DNA of 64,000 bases, from contig NZ_CP064787.1 in NCBI RefSeq assembly GCF_017094505.1, positions 2,876,339 through 2,940,338 of the forward strand, in the 5' to 3' direction. Below, piece after piece: positions 18,443-27,354 of the stretch. A model generated the notes under the pieces. The model was given only the letters and a program-made list of their open reading frames with translations. It was not told the DNA's origin and did not search any database. This stretch comes from Halapricum desulfuricans (GTDB lineage Archaea > Halobacteriota > Halobacteria > Halobacteriales > Haloarculaceae). Within the stretch, counting starts at the first letter, position 1. Each line of letters opens with the position of its first letter. Both the position numbers and the translations under genes were made by a program.

Positions 18443-18757
18443 ACCACCTTTTTCTCGTCGGGTCCGCTCGCTCCGCTCGCGAACCGCTCCTCGAAAAAGC
18501 TGGACCAAAAAACCGCGTCTCACTTCCCTCGACGCGGTCCTACCCCAGCGCTTCGATATCGAACTCGAATGCCACGACCGGCAGCTCCAGATCGTGTTAC
18601 AACCACCTTTTTCTCGTCGGGTCCGCTCGCTCCGCTCGCGAACCGCTCCTCGAAAAAGCTGGACCAAAAAACCGCGTCTCACTTCCCTCGACGCGGTCCT
18701 ACCCCAGCGCTTCGATATCGAACTCGAATGCCACGACCGGCAGCTCCAGATCGTGTT
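18443..18757. repeat. tandem duplication of pheT 3' end with terminator-like hairpin
   Basis: Two copies of a 156 bp unit with a period of 159: copy 1 at 18443-18598 and copy 2 at 18602-18757. By eye they appear identical. Copy 2 holds the real end of pheT, with its stop at 18699-18701 and the last 19 codons; copy 1 repeats the same codons and stop downstream. Each unit also carries a hairpin-prone stretch (CTTTTTCTCG ... CGAAAAAG with an inner GCTCGCTCCGCTCGC) that could end transcription of the pheST operon. Confidence 0.92.
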
Positions 18758-20429
18758 CGACCAGTACTTTCGGATGGACCTCGCCGATCACCCCGACGGC
18801 GTCGCCGTCGACGACGATCTCGGCGGTTCGACCCGAAATGAAGGTCGGGTGGTCTGTGGGCGGCGTCTCGACATCGGCTCCGAAGGACTCGACGAGCGCC
18901 TGCAGGCGGGCCTTGCCGTCCTCGAAGGACACCTCGTGGCGTGCGAGCACGGCCGCGACATGGCGCGATTCCGCGACGCCGGTGTTTCGCTCGTCGTCGC
19001 GGTGCGCGACCCAGCCGACCTCCGCCAGATCCTGGGGATAGCTCCGGTGGGTGTTGTTCTCAAGCACCTGCATGATCGAGGGCAACAGCCACGATCGGGT
19101 GATGGTGTAGTCCTCGCTGTAGGGGTTCCGGATCTGAACCGGCTCGGCCGCTCCCAGCACGTCCTCGCTGTCGCCGAGGTTCATCCGATCGCTGATCTGC
19201 TCGCTATCGGTCATGTGGAAGTTCAGCAGGTCCTGAAAGCCCAGGCCGACCAGCGTCTCGCGGACGGCCCGCTCCAGTCGCGACCGCTCGTGGCGACCGC
19301 CGATCGTCCCCACGTCCGGATACCGCGGCTCCAGTTCGTTGAACCCGTACGCTCGACCGATGTCGTCGATCACGTCGACCGGATGGCGCACGTCCACGCG
19401 ATAGGGCGGAATCGTGACCTCGTAAGCCGGCTCGCCGTCTTCGGTCTCGGTCGACTCCCCGTCGAGTCCCGAGCGTTCCAGCAGGTCGATCACGTCGGCT
19501 TCCGAGAGGTCGATCCCCAGCGTCGTCTCGATGTCGTCGTGGGCGACGGTCTTCTCGGTCGTCGAGAAGTCCGGCCGGATCAGCTCGGCCGGATACTCCT
19601 CGGGTGCGGTCTCGTACTCGACGCGGACGTCCTCAATGGTCCCGCCGCGGGCCGCCAGCGCGTAACAGACGATGTTCAACATGTGGTCGATCGTCCACTG
19701 ATCGGTGCCGGTCATCTCGATAAACAGGTCCCGCGAGTCGGTCGTCACCTCGGTCCGGCGACCGTTGACGACCGGCGGGAACGAGAACAGACCGATCGAG
19801 TCGTAGATCGCGGGCACCCGATCCATGTCCTCGACGAGGTGGCCGTACTCCGTGCCGATGTGGTGGTTCTCGATGACTTCGGCGGGGGTCATCTCCGCGT
19901 CGCTCTCCAGGGGGACGAACCGTGCCTCGTCGGGATCGACGCCGGTGTAGCGGATGGTCTTTCCGCTCCCTTCCACTGCCGCCTCTCCCTTGAGCATCGT
20001 CAAATCGTGGACGCCGATCGCGCCTTTCGCGCGCTTGCGCCCCATCGTCGCGTGGAGCTTCTCCTGCAGCTGGATCAGCGAGTCGAAGGCGGCCTCGCTG
20101 AGATCGAGCCCGCGAACGACCGCGCCCGTCACGTACGGTCGCTCTTCGGGCACGTCCTCGACCTCGATCGTCCACTCGGCGCTGTTGGTGCTCGGGACGT
20201 GCACCCCGCGGCTGTCGCCGTAGTGATACTGCAGCGAGCGCGCCACGCCCTCGACCGAGAGGCGATCCAGCCGGTCGGGCTCGAACTCGAAGCGCAGCTC
20301 GCCCTCCTCGGTCTCGCCCTCGTACTCCAGCCCCAGCTCGAACAGGTCGTCTCTAAGCTGCTCGTCGCTTTTGTCCTCGTAGCCGGTCAACTCGCGCAGT
20401 TCGTCGGTGTCGATGTCGACAGTGGGCAT
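18699..20429 (-). CDS. pheT: phenylalanine-tRNA ligase beta subunit
   Basis: 576-residue archaeal-length beta subunit of the (alpha-beta)2 enzyme that charges tRNA-Phe. The B3/4 region, the TDQWTIDHMLN block and the B5 domain with ATP-site-like EDVLGAAEPVQIRNPYSE are recognisable. The start codon shares its A with the TGA of pheS (TGATG), so the two are translationally coupled. The C-terminal 19 codons are duplicated downstream. Confidence 0.95.
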   Translation of the reverse strand: MPTVDIDTDELRELTGYEDKSDEQLRDDLFELGLEYEGETEEGELRFEFEPDRLDRLSVEGVARSLQYHYGDSRGVHVPSTNSAEWTIEVEDVPEERPYVTGAVVRGLDLSEAAFDSLIQLQEKLHATMGRKRAKGAIGVHDLTMLKGEAAVEGSGKTIRYTGVDPDEARFVPLESDAEMTPAEVIENHHIGTEYGHLVEDMDRVPAIYDSIGLFSFPPVVNGRRTEVTTDSRDLFIEMTGTDQWTIDHMLNIVCYALAARGGTIEDVRVEYETAPEEYPAELIRPDFSTTEKTVAHDDIETTLGIDLSEADVIDLLERSGLDGESTETEDGEPAYEVTIPPYRVDVRHPVDVIDDIGRAYGFNELEPRYPDVGTIGGRHERSRLERAVRETLVGLGFQDLLNFHMTDSEQISDRMNLGDSEDVLGAAEPVQIRNPYSEDYTITRSWLLPSIMQVLENNTHRSYPQDLAEVGWVAHRDDERNTGVAESRHVAAVLARHEVSFEDGKARLQALVESFGADVETPPTDHPTFISGRTAEIVVDGDAVGVIGEVHPKVLVEHDLELPVVAFEFDIEALG

Positions 20430-21934
20430 CAGTAACGCACCTCCTCGGTCCGCAGATAGTCAAGATCCACGAGCGTCCCGTGGACGTCGCGGATGTCCTC
20501 CGCGCCGGTCACCAGCATCATCAGCCGCTCCAGGGCCAGCCCCCAGGCCATCACGTCACAGTCGACGCCCAGCGGCTCGAGCATCTCCGGGCGGAAGATC
20601 CCGGAGTTGCCGATCTCGACGACCTCGCCCGTAACGGGGTGTTCGCCGAACAGCTCGAAGCTCGGCTCAGTGTAGGGGTTGTAGGTGGGCTTGAACTGCA
20701 GGTCGGTGATCCCGAACTGCTCGTAGAACTCCGTGAACGTGCCCATCAGGTCACGCACGGACAGGTCCTCGGCCATCACCCAGCCCTCGATCTGGAAGAA
20801 CTCAAGCAGGTGGGTGGCGTCGATCTCGTCGTTTCGGTAGGCTTTCTCGATAGAGAAGTACCGCTGTGGCGGCTCGAGGTCGCCCTCGGCGATCCCCGAG
20901 AGATACCGGGCCGACAGCGAGGTCGTGTGCCCGCGCAGGTCGATCTGGCGGGCCATCTCCTCGCCCCACGGGGAGTGATAGCCCTCGCCGTCCTCGCCGA
21001 CGCCCTCGCGGTGAGCGCCTTCGACGCGCTCGCGAACGCCGTCGGGGAGCTCTCCCATCGGCGGCACGTCCAGGGCGAACTGGTCCCAGTGGGTGCGGGC
21101 GGGGTGGTCCTGGGGCATGAACAGACAGTCGTTGATCCAGAACTCGGCGTCAGCGTGTGGGCCCTGCATCTCCTCGAAGCCCATCCCGACCAGCACGTCC
21201 TTGACGCGCTCGGCCATCGCCCGCAGCGGGTGGTGTTTTCCCCCGTCGATCTCGGGCGCGTCGGCCGCGACGTTGTACTCGCTGAACTCCGCGTCGCGCC
21301 ACTCGCCGCTTGTGAGCAGCTCGGAGGTGAGCCGATCGACTGCCTCGGCGACCTCGATTCCCTCCATCAGCGCCGTCACGCCCTCATCGGTGAGTTGTAC
21401 CGATCGAACCGTCCACTCGGAGCGCTCGATCAGCCCGCGTCGCTCGAGCTGGTCGAGCGTGTCCTCGGCCACGAGGTCGGCGTCACCGCTCTCGATCGCT
21501 TCCAGGGCTGTGACCTCCTCGTCGGCGTCCGGGTCGGCGTCGGGATCGGGCGAGATCTCGCCGCTGTCGATCTCGCCGTAGCCCTTCCGGGCGAGGTTCG
21601 ACAGCGCGATGTCGACGGCTCCGCCCTCGAGACCGGACGCGCCGATGACCTCCCCCATCTCGACGGGGTCGCCGTCCGCGGTCTCGAGTGCGGCCTCGTA
21701 CAGCCGTATCTCGGGGAGCCCGTCCTCAAGGTATGTCCGTCCCTCGTCGGTCAGCGAGACCGATTCCTCGGTCGATTCGAGCACGTCCAGCAGCCCGCTG
21801 TCTTCGAGTTCGAAGACCGCACGGGTGATCGATTCCGGTTTGTGATCAAGTTCGTCGGCGAGCGATTCGACTGTCCGTGCTTCGGTCGCGCTCGCGGCCT
21901 CGACGACCGCGACCTGCGTTTCCGGGAGTTTCAT
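20429..21934 (-). CDS. pheS: phenylalanine-tRNA ligase alpha subunit
   Basis: 501-residue catalytic subunit. The N-terminal 200 residues are a winged-helix tRNA-binding region. The class II synthetase core follows with GFEEMQGPHADAEFW (motif 1 area), QDHPARTHWDQF and RYFSIEKAYRNDEID (motif 2), FKPTYNPYTEPSFE and WGLALERLMML (motif 3). First gene of the pheST operon; a TATA-like CTATAAG is about 43 bases upstream of the ATG. Confidence 0.95.
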   Translation of the reverse strand: MKLPETQVAVVEAASATEARTVESLADELDHKPESITRAVFELEDSGLLDVLESTEESVSLTDEGRTYLEDGLPEIRLYEAALETADGDPVEMGEVIGASGLEGGAVDIALSNLARKGYGEIDSGEISPDPDADPDADEEVTALEAIESGDADLVAEDTLDQLERRGLIERSEWTVRSVQLTDEGVTALMEGIEVAEAVDRLTSELLTSGEWRDAEFSEYNVAADAPEIDGGKHHPLRAMAERVKDVLVGMGFEEMQGPHADAEFWINDCLFMPQDHPARTHWDQFALDVPPMGELPDGVRERVEGAHREGVGEDGEGYHSPWGEEMARQIDLRGHTTSLSARYLSGIAEGDLEPPQRYFSIEKAYRNDEIDATHLLEFFQIEGWVMAEDLSVRDLMGTFTEFYEQFGITDLQFKPTYNPYTEPSFELFGEHPVTGEVVEIGNSGIFRPEMLEPLGVDCDVMAWGLALERLMMLVTGAEDIRDVHGTLVDLDYLRTEEVRY

Positions 21935-21973
21935 TTCTTGGTTGTGAAACCGTGGGTCCGTCAGTTAACGGTT

Positions 21974-21980
21974 CTTATAG
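21974..21980 (-). promoter_or_regulatory. TATA box for pheS
   Basis: CTATAAG on the minus strand, about 43 bases before the pheS ATG. This predicts a short leader of about 15-20 nucleotides. The region around it is otherwise GC-rich. Confidence 0.45.
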
Positions 21981-22262
21981 TGTCGCGCGCGACCACACCA
22001 TCGATCAGCAGGCCACGCGCTGAAGCGATCAACGACAGAGCGGTTTCGTGCGGGGTGACGCGCCAGCGTCGGCCCGCAGTCCGCCGCTCCTAACTCGGGA
22101 AAAAGAAACCGAACCCGTCGAACACAGTCGGCTGGCGGGCGCGACGCCTGCTTTCGGGTTCGGCCGTCATGCTCGCCCGTTCCTTGTCAGACCGTCTCAA
22201 TAAGGGTTGTGATCGCTCACGGGGACCGAACCATTATACGATCGCTGGCCGTCGAATACGGT
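21981..22262. other. intergenic region between pheS and rhomboid gene
   Basis: Divergent spacer of roughly 280 bases between the pheS TATA element and the rhomboid start. Apart from a possible 26-codon frame at 22090-22170, I see no RNA gene, repeat or clear second promoter. I found no SRP RNA or tRNA hallmark in it. Confidence 0.5.
22090..22170 (-). CDS. possible 26-residue small protein
   Basis: Short frame on the minus strand starting MTAEPESRRR and ending DGFGFFFPS. Codon third positions are mostly G or C. It lies upstream of pheS on the same strand, so it would be a separate unit or a leader peptide. No family is recognised; this may be chance. Confidence 0.25.
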   Translation of the reverse strand: MTAEPESRRRARQPTVFDGFGFFFPS

Positions 22263-24098
22263 ATGGTCTCGCTGGCTGTCGCCGCCCTTCTGGTGACGCT
22301 GAGCGTCGCTGCGGGCACGGTCCTCTACTACGGCGGGTGGGAGCGGTGGCGCGCGCTCACGGCGGATCGACTCGTCTACGGGATTCCGTGGGGAACCCTG
22401 ATCGCCGTCGCGCTGGTCACGGCGTTTTACCTGCTGGCACAGAACGGCCTCACCGACTGGGGCGATCCCCTGACACTGCCCTTCGTCTCGTGGTCGTACT
22501 TCTACCCGCTCGGCGTGGTGAGTTCGGGGTTCGCCCACGGTTCGCCGGCCCATCTCGTCAGCAACATGACCGGGACGCTGGCGTTCGGGCTCGTCGCGGA
22601 GTACGCCTGGGGACACTACCCGCCGGCCAGGCGCGACCGCGACTCGCTTCTGGCCGGCGACGGCGGCTGGCGGTCTCGTCCCCGCGTGCGGATCGCGCTC
22701 GTCCCCGCCGCGATGTTCGGCGTCGCGCTGCTGACGGGCGTCTTCTCGATGGGGCCGGGACTGGGCTTTTCGGGCGCGGTCTTCGCGGTCGCGGGCTTTG
22801 CGGTCGTGACGAAGCCGCGAGCCGCGATCGGTGCCGTCGTGGGCTCGAGCGCGCTGGACGTCCTCTATCAGGCGGTCGTGAACCCGGTCGTCACCGGGTC
22901 GATTTCGGCCGGCGGGCCGTCACCGCCGTCGTGGGCGTCGATCGCGTTTCAGGCGCACATGCTCGGGTTCGCCGTCGGCGCGGTGGCGGCGATCGCGCTC
23001 CTCCGGTCGCGCCGACAGCAGCTCCCGCCCGCCCGGCTGTTTCTCGGTACCGCGGGCTTCGGACTCGCGCTATCGCTGTGGTTGCTCGTCTTCCCCGGCG
23101 AAGACGTCTTCTACCTGTATCGCGCCGTCGGCGTGATCGTCGTCACCGTGCTGGCCGGGCTGGTGACGGTCGCGGTCTCGGGTAGCGACCGGTCGATCCC
23201 GCGGCTGGTCGCGATCGGCTGGCTGGTTCTCCTGGCGCTCCCGTTCGCGCTTCTCGCCGGCGTCCTCGCGTTCTCGCTGGTGGTTTCGGTCTCCGGACTC
23301 GTGCCGGAAGTCGGCGGTATCGCGCCCTTCATGGCACTGCTCGTGCTCGCGGTCGTCGTGCTCGCCGTCCCCGCGATTCCGACCGCACTCCGGGGGCAGG
23401 ACACCCGGTGGTCGAGCCACCGGAACGTCGCGCTGCTCGGCCTCGGGACGGTCGGACTCCTATTGGTCGTTCCGGGCCTGCTCTACGGCCCGATCACCGT
23501 CGATACTGACTCGGTGACCGACACGGGCGAGGTGACGGTCGGCGACTACCTGGTGACCTACGAGGAAGACGCCGCTCCCGGGCAGACGCTGCTCCTGCTG
23601 GACGTCGAGAACGCCACGGAGACGACCCAGGACGGGCTGATCGTCGCCAGCGAGTCCCGAAGCATCTGGACGGTCGCCGAGCGGGCGGAATCGATTGCAT
23701 TCGACGGGGAAGCGAGCGTCAACGTCGGCGGGCTCGGCTGGCGCGAGACCGTCCGCGCCGACCGGACTGGCTGGGACGTCACCGGCAACGAGTCGGCCTA
23801 CGCGGTCGATCTGACCGTCGACGGCGAGACGACGCGCTCGTTCGCGACTGATCCAGTGCAGGCGGACGTGACGATCGACGACCACCGGATCGGGGTCGTC
23901 CCCACTGACGACGGGTTCGAAGTGCGTGTCACCCGAGACGATGTAACGGTCGGCACGGCAGCGATCCCCGAAACCAACGAGACCGCGACGGTCGGGCCGC
24001 TGACGGTCCGGACCAAAGCCGACGACGGATCGACCGCTGTCGTGGTCGCCTCCGACGGGACGAGCGTGACCGTCGCCGAAAGAGAGACGTACGAATAG
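22263..24098 (+). CDS. rhomboid family intramembrane protease with C-terminal ectodomain
   Basis: 611-residue polytopic protein. The first 245 residues are a rhomboid core: HLVSN (His97, Asn101), the nucleophile Ser170 in GLGFSGAVF and the partner His222 in AHMLGFAVG. It therefore has the Ser-His dyad needed for cleaving transmembrane substrates. Additional membrane segments fill residues 255-415, and the last 190 residues form a soluble beta-rich domain with repeated Asp/Thr motifs that should face outside. Much longer than a minimal rhomboid. The ATG at 22263 is preferred to an earlier in-frame start. Confidence 0.85.
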   Translation: MVSLAVAALLVTLSVAAGTVLYYGGWERWRALTADRLVYGIPWGTLIAVALVTAFYLLAQNGLTDWGDPLTLPFVSWSYFYPLGVVSSGFAHGSPAHLVSNMTGTLAFGLVAEYAWGHYPPARRDRDSLLAGDGGWRSRPRVRIALVPAAMFGVALLTGVFSMGPGLGFSGAVFAVAGFAVVTKPRAAIGAVVGSSALDVLYQAVVNPVVTGSISAGGPSPPSWASIAFQAHMLGFAVGAVAAIALLRSRRQQLPPARLFLGTAGFGLALSLWLLVFPGEDVFYLYRAVGVIVVTVLAGLVTVAVSGSDRSIPRLVAIGWLVLLALPFALLAGVLAFSLVVSVSGLVPEVGGIAPFMALLVLAVVVLAVPAIPTALRGQDTRWSSHRNVALLGLGTVGLLLVVPGLLYGPITVDTDSVTDTGEVTVGDYLVTYEEDAAPGQTLLLLDVENATETTQDGLIVASESRSIWTVAERAESIAFDGEASVNVGGLGWRETVRADRTGWDVTGNESAYAVDLTVDGETTRSFATDPVQADVTIDDHRIGVVPTDDGFEVRVTRDDVTVGTAAIPETNETATVGPLTVRTKADDGSTAVVVASDGTSVTVAERETYE

Positions 24099-24176
24099 CG
24101 CCCGGTTGTCACCCACCTCTGTCGTGTCACAATTTGTCACTGAATCTATATCTGCTCACGGCGCGTCAGTAGCGGT

Positions 24177-24917
24177 ATGTCAGCATCCACAGCGGAGACG
24201 ACAGTAAAGCAGCGCCGACCGGACGAGCCCCTGGCTCGATTCGTCGAGTGGTTCGTCACCGGCATGCTAGTCCTCGGCGGCCTGGCGGTCGCCGCCATCG
24301 GGCTGGCCGTCTACGGGGGCGCCGACCGGGCGTGGATCGCCCAGCTCGTCGCGGAGGGGCGAATCGAGTCGGCCGAGCTCACGAACGCGGAACTGATCGA
24401 CGTCACCTACGCCCTCGCGTGGTGGCTCGGTATCGGCCTGCTGGTGACGGGGCTCCTGCTGGTCCTCGCCGGGATCGGGTTCCTGGCGTATCGCCGCCGC
24501 GCCCGGGCGCGACGTGTGGACGAGGCGGACGGCATCGCGTCGCCCGACACCCTGACGAACGCCGTCGCCGGCGGTATCGTGACCGTGCTCACGTCGTTCG
24601 TGCCGTTCTCGCCGGTCGTCGGCGGACTCGTCTCGGGGTATCTCCAGGCGACCGACCGGACGGACGGCATCCGCGTGGGCGCCTACGCCGGGCTGGTCGT
24701 CGCCGCGCCGCTCGCGTTGCTGCTCCTGTTCCTTGTCGGCGCTGCCGCCGTCGTCGCCACGGAACTGTCCCTGGCCGTGCCGGCACTCGTCGGCATTGCC
24801 GGACTGACCGTCGGCCTGCTCGTCGCCGTCGCGTACCTCGTAGGCCTGAGCGCGCTCGGCGGCTACCTTGGGGTCGCGGTGAGCGAGCGAACGACCGACG
24901 CCGATGCTGGGCTCTGA
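24177..24917 (+). CDS. DUF5518-like membrane protein
   Basis: 246-residue membrane protein. Two hydrophobic segments in the first half (about 25-45 and 80-105) are followed by a C-terminal half with the haloarchaeal DUF5518 pattern: AVAGGIVTVLTSFVPFSPVVGG, then GYLQATDRTDGIRVGAYAG and glycine-rich membrane helices. Function unknown. The fused N-terminal pair of helices is longer than in minimal family members. Confidence 0.72.
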   Translation: MSASTAETTVKQRRPDEPLARFVEWFVTGMLVLGGLAVAAIGLAVYGGADRAWIAQLVAEGRIESAELTNAELIDVTYALAWWLGIGLLVTGLLLVLAGIGFLAYRRRARARRVDEADGIASPDTLTNAVAGGIVTVLTSFVPFSPVVGGLVSGYLQATDRTDGIRVGAYAGLVVAAPLALLLLFLVGAAAVVATELSLAVPALVGIAGLTVGLLVAVAYLVGLSALGGYLGVAVSERTTDADAGL

Positions 24918-25040
24918 TCGCGGCTCCGCGGAACTGTTTCTCACATTTTGTGCGCGAGATCTCATCCCGTGTGTGGGACTTACACTCGCTGAGCGATCGT
25001 TTCCGAACGTTTTACTCTCGGATTCGACTCTGGTTCGCCA

Positions 25041-26228
25041 ATGAGCTATCGGATCGGTCTCGTGGGCAAGCCCTCGGTGGGCAAGTCCACGTTCTTTAAC
25101 GCCGCGACGATGAACGACGTCCCCGAAGGGGCCTATCCCTTCACGACGATCGACCCCTCGGTGGGCGAGGCGTACGTCCGCGTCGAGTGTGCCGCCCCGG
25201 AGTTCGGCCACACCTGCACGCCCAACCACGGCTACTGCGCCGACGGCGTCCGGTTCGTCCCGACGAAACTGGTCGACGTGGCCGGACTCGTCCCCGGTGC
25301 CCACGAGGGGAAGGGGCTGGGCAACCAGTTCCTCTCGGACCTGAACGAGACCGACGTGCTCGTCCACGTGGTCGATTTCACCGGCGAGACCGACCTCGAG
25401 GGCGAGCCGACTGACGATCACGATCCCCGCGAGGATATCGATTTCCTGGAGAACGAACTCGACATGTGGTATCTCGACGTCCTGGAGAAGGGGATCGATC
25501 GCTATCACACGGGCTATCACGGCGCGGAGCGGGACATCGAGGCCGATCTGGCCGAGCAACTGTCGGCGTTCGGGATCACCGAAGACGAGATCAAGCAGGT
25601 CATCCTCGCGCTGGATCTGGCGCTCGATCCCGACACCTGGGACGCGGCCGACCGGGAGGCGCTGGCCCGCGAGATCAGGATCCGGACCAAACCGATGGTA
25701 GTCGCGGCCAACAAGATGGACACCGGGGCCGCACAGGACAACTGGGAGCGAGTCACGGCCGATCCCGACTACGACCACCTCACCTTCGTCCCCGTCTCGG
25801 CGCACGCCGAGAAGGCGCTGAAGCAGGGCGACGAGCGGGGCGTGCTCGAGTATCGGCCCGGCGACGCGGACTTCGAGGTGACAGCGGACCTCCCCGCGGA
25901 GAAAGCCGCCGGGCTCGAACGGATCCGGGAGTTCGTCGACGCCTACGGCGGCACCGGCGTCCAGGAGGTGCTGGAAACGGCGCTGTTCGAGGAACTCGGC
26001 GCGATCGCCGTCTTCCCGGGCGCGAGCAGCCCGCAGGACGACGGCACGTTCCTGCAGGACTGTTTCGTCCTCCCGGACGGCTCGACCGCCGAGGACTTCG
26101 CGTACTTCCTCCACTCCGACATCGGCGACGGCTTTCTCCACGCTCACGACGTCCGCTCCGGGCGCCAGGTCGGTGCCGACGCGGAACTCGACCACCGAGA
26201 CGTGATCGAGATCACGACGACGAACTAG
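25041..26228 (+). CDS. YchF/Obg-type GTP-binding protein
   Basis: 395-residue translation-associated P-loop GTPase/ATPase. G1 is GKPSVGKST (residues 9-17), the G3 area is DVAGLVPGAHEGKG and G4 is ANKMD. The C-terminal TGS-like domain (DCFVLPDGSTAEDFAYFLHSDI) closes the protein. A Cys-containing insert (TCTPNHGYCADG) after G2 is typical of the archaeal form. Relatives bind ribosomes. Cytoplasmic, single gene. Confidence 0.92.
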   Translation: MSYRIGLVGKPSVGKSTFFNAATMNDVPEGAYPFTTIDPSVGEAYVRVECAAPEFGHTCTPNHGYCADGVRFVPTKLVDVAGLVPGAHEGKGLGNQFLSDLNETDVLVHVVDFTGETDLEGEPTDDHDPREDIDFLENELDMWYLDVLEKGIDRYHTGYHGAERDIEADLAEQLSAFGITEDEIKQVILALDLALDPDTWDAADREALAREIRIRTKPMVVAANKMDTGAAQDNWERVTADPDYDHLTFVPVSAHAEKALKQGDERGVLEYRPGDADFEVTADLPAEKAAGLERIREFVDAYGGTGVQEVLETALFEELGAIAVFPGASSPQDDGTFLQDCFVLPDGSTAEDFAYFLHSDIGDGFLHAHDVRSGRQVGADAELDHRDVIEITTTN

Positions 26229-26330
26229 AGGCGGCTTCTCGGCCGGGATTAGCACTGCTACCGCCAGACTGGGAGACGACCGACGCTGACGGCGCGCCGG
26301 AACGCCGAAACCCCCGTGCTAGCCTCACTC

Positions 26331-26348
26331 AGTACGTATTTATGTACT
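26331..26348. promoter_or_regulatory. palindrome over the promoter of the ABC exporter
   Basis: AGTAC - eight bases - GTACT, with a TATA-like TATTTATG in the middle, ending 19 bases before the ATG of the ATPase gene. The distance suits a nearly leaderless transcript, and the symmetry suits a dimeric repressor that would cover the TATA box. The regulator is not adjacent. Confidence 0.4.
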
Positions 26349-26367
26349 AACAAGTAGTCTGTATGGT

Positions 26368-27354
26368 ATGGGACCTGATATTGAACTCACAGGATTGACC
26401 AAGCACTTCGGTGACGTGATCGCGCTCGACGGCGTCGATCTCACCGTCGAGACGGGCGAGATTTTCGGCTTTCTCGGGCCCAACGGGGCCGGCAAGTCGA
26501 CGACGATCGACACCTTGCTGGACTTCGTCCGCCCGACGGCCGGCTCGGCGCGCGTCCTCGGGATGGACGCTCAGGAAGACACCCTCGAGATCCGGCGACG
26601 GACCGGCGTCCTGCCGGACGCCTACCAGGTCTACGGCCGCCTGACCGGTCGCCAGCACGTCCAGTTCGCGATCGACTCCAAGGGGACCGACGACGATCCG
26701 CTGGCCCTGCTGGAACGGGTCGGTATCGCCGACGCGGCCGACCGGCCCGCCGGCGGCTACTCCAAGGGGATGCGCCAGCGGCTCGTCCTCGCGATGGCGC
26801 TGGTCGGCGAACCCGAGATCCTGATTCTCGACGAGCCCTCGACCGGGCTGGACCCCAACGGGGCCCGCGAGATGCGCCAGCTCATCCGCGAGGAGAACGA
26901 ACGCGGTGCGACGGTGTTCTTCTCCTCGCACATCCTCGAACAGGTCGAGGCCATCTGCGATCGCGTCGCGATCCTCAACGAGGGCCGGATCGTCACCGTC
27001 GACACCATCGAGGGACTGCGCGACACCGCCGGGACGGCCACGCAACTGACGATCCGCGTCGACGCCGTGCCCGAGGACTCGGTCGGGGCTATCGAGATGC
27101 TCGAGGGCGTCCACAGCGTGACCGCCACCGGGACGACCGTCACCGTCCGGATCGAGGACGGGAGCAAGACCGCGATCCTCGACGTGCTCGAATCCGCGGG
27201 CGCGGAGGTGCTGGACTTCTCGACTGCCGAGACTTCACTGGAAGAACTGTTCGCGCAGTTCACCACTGAACCCCGGCGTGAGGCCGCCGACGCTATGCAG
27301 GATACTGCAGTCCAGCCGGACGCCGAGGACGACTCCGCGGAGGTGGCCCGATGA
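26368..27354 (+). CDS. ABC-2 type exporter, ATP-binding protein
   Basis: 328-residue ATPase of an ABC-2 export system. Walker A is GPNGAGKST, the signature is YSKGMRQRL, Walker B with D-loop is LILDEPSTGLDP, and the H-loop is in FFSSHIL. A C-terminal extension of about 100 residues is typical of the CcmA/NatA-like group. The stop overlaps the permease start by four bases (ATGA), giving a coupled two-gene operon. Exported substrate unknown. Confidence 0.93.
   Translation: MGPDIELTGLTKHFGDVIALDGVDLTVETGEIFGFLGPNGAGKSTTIDTLLDFVRPTAGSARVLGMDAQEDTLEIRRRTGVLPDAYQVYGRLTGRQHVQFAIDSKGTDDDPLALLERVGIADAADRPAGGYSKGMRQRLVLAMALVGEPEILILDEPSTGLDPNGAREMRQLIREENERGATVFFSSHILEQVEAICDRVAILNEGRIVTVDTIEGLRDTAGTATQLTIRVDAVPEDSVGAIEMLEGVHSVTATGTTVTVRIEDGSKTAILDVLESAGAEVLDFSTAETSLEELFAQFTTEPRREAADAMQDTAVQPDAEDDSAEVAR

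Noticed and set aside
18408..20435. 675-codon open frame antisense to pheT
   Set aside because: It is the complement of a well-conserved tRNA synthetase gene. Long antisense frames are common in GC-rich coding DNA, and its protein has no recognisable domain.
21981..22262. SRP RNA or RNase P RNA in the pheS/rhomboid spacer
   Set aside because: None of the conserved loops of these RNAs is present, and the spacer is too short for RNase P RNA.
24267..26255. 662-codon minus-strand frame over the membrane protein and YchF genes
   Set aside because: Spans two unrelated plus-strand genes with strong family motifs; an antisense shadow.
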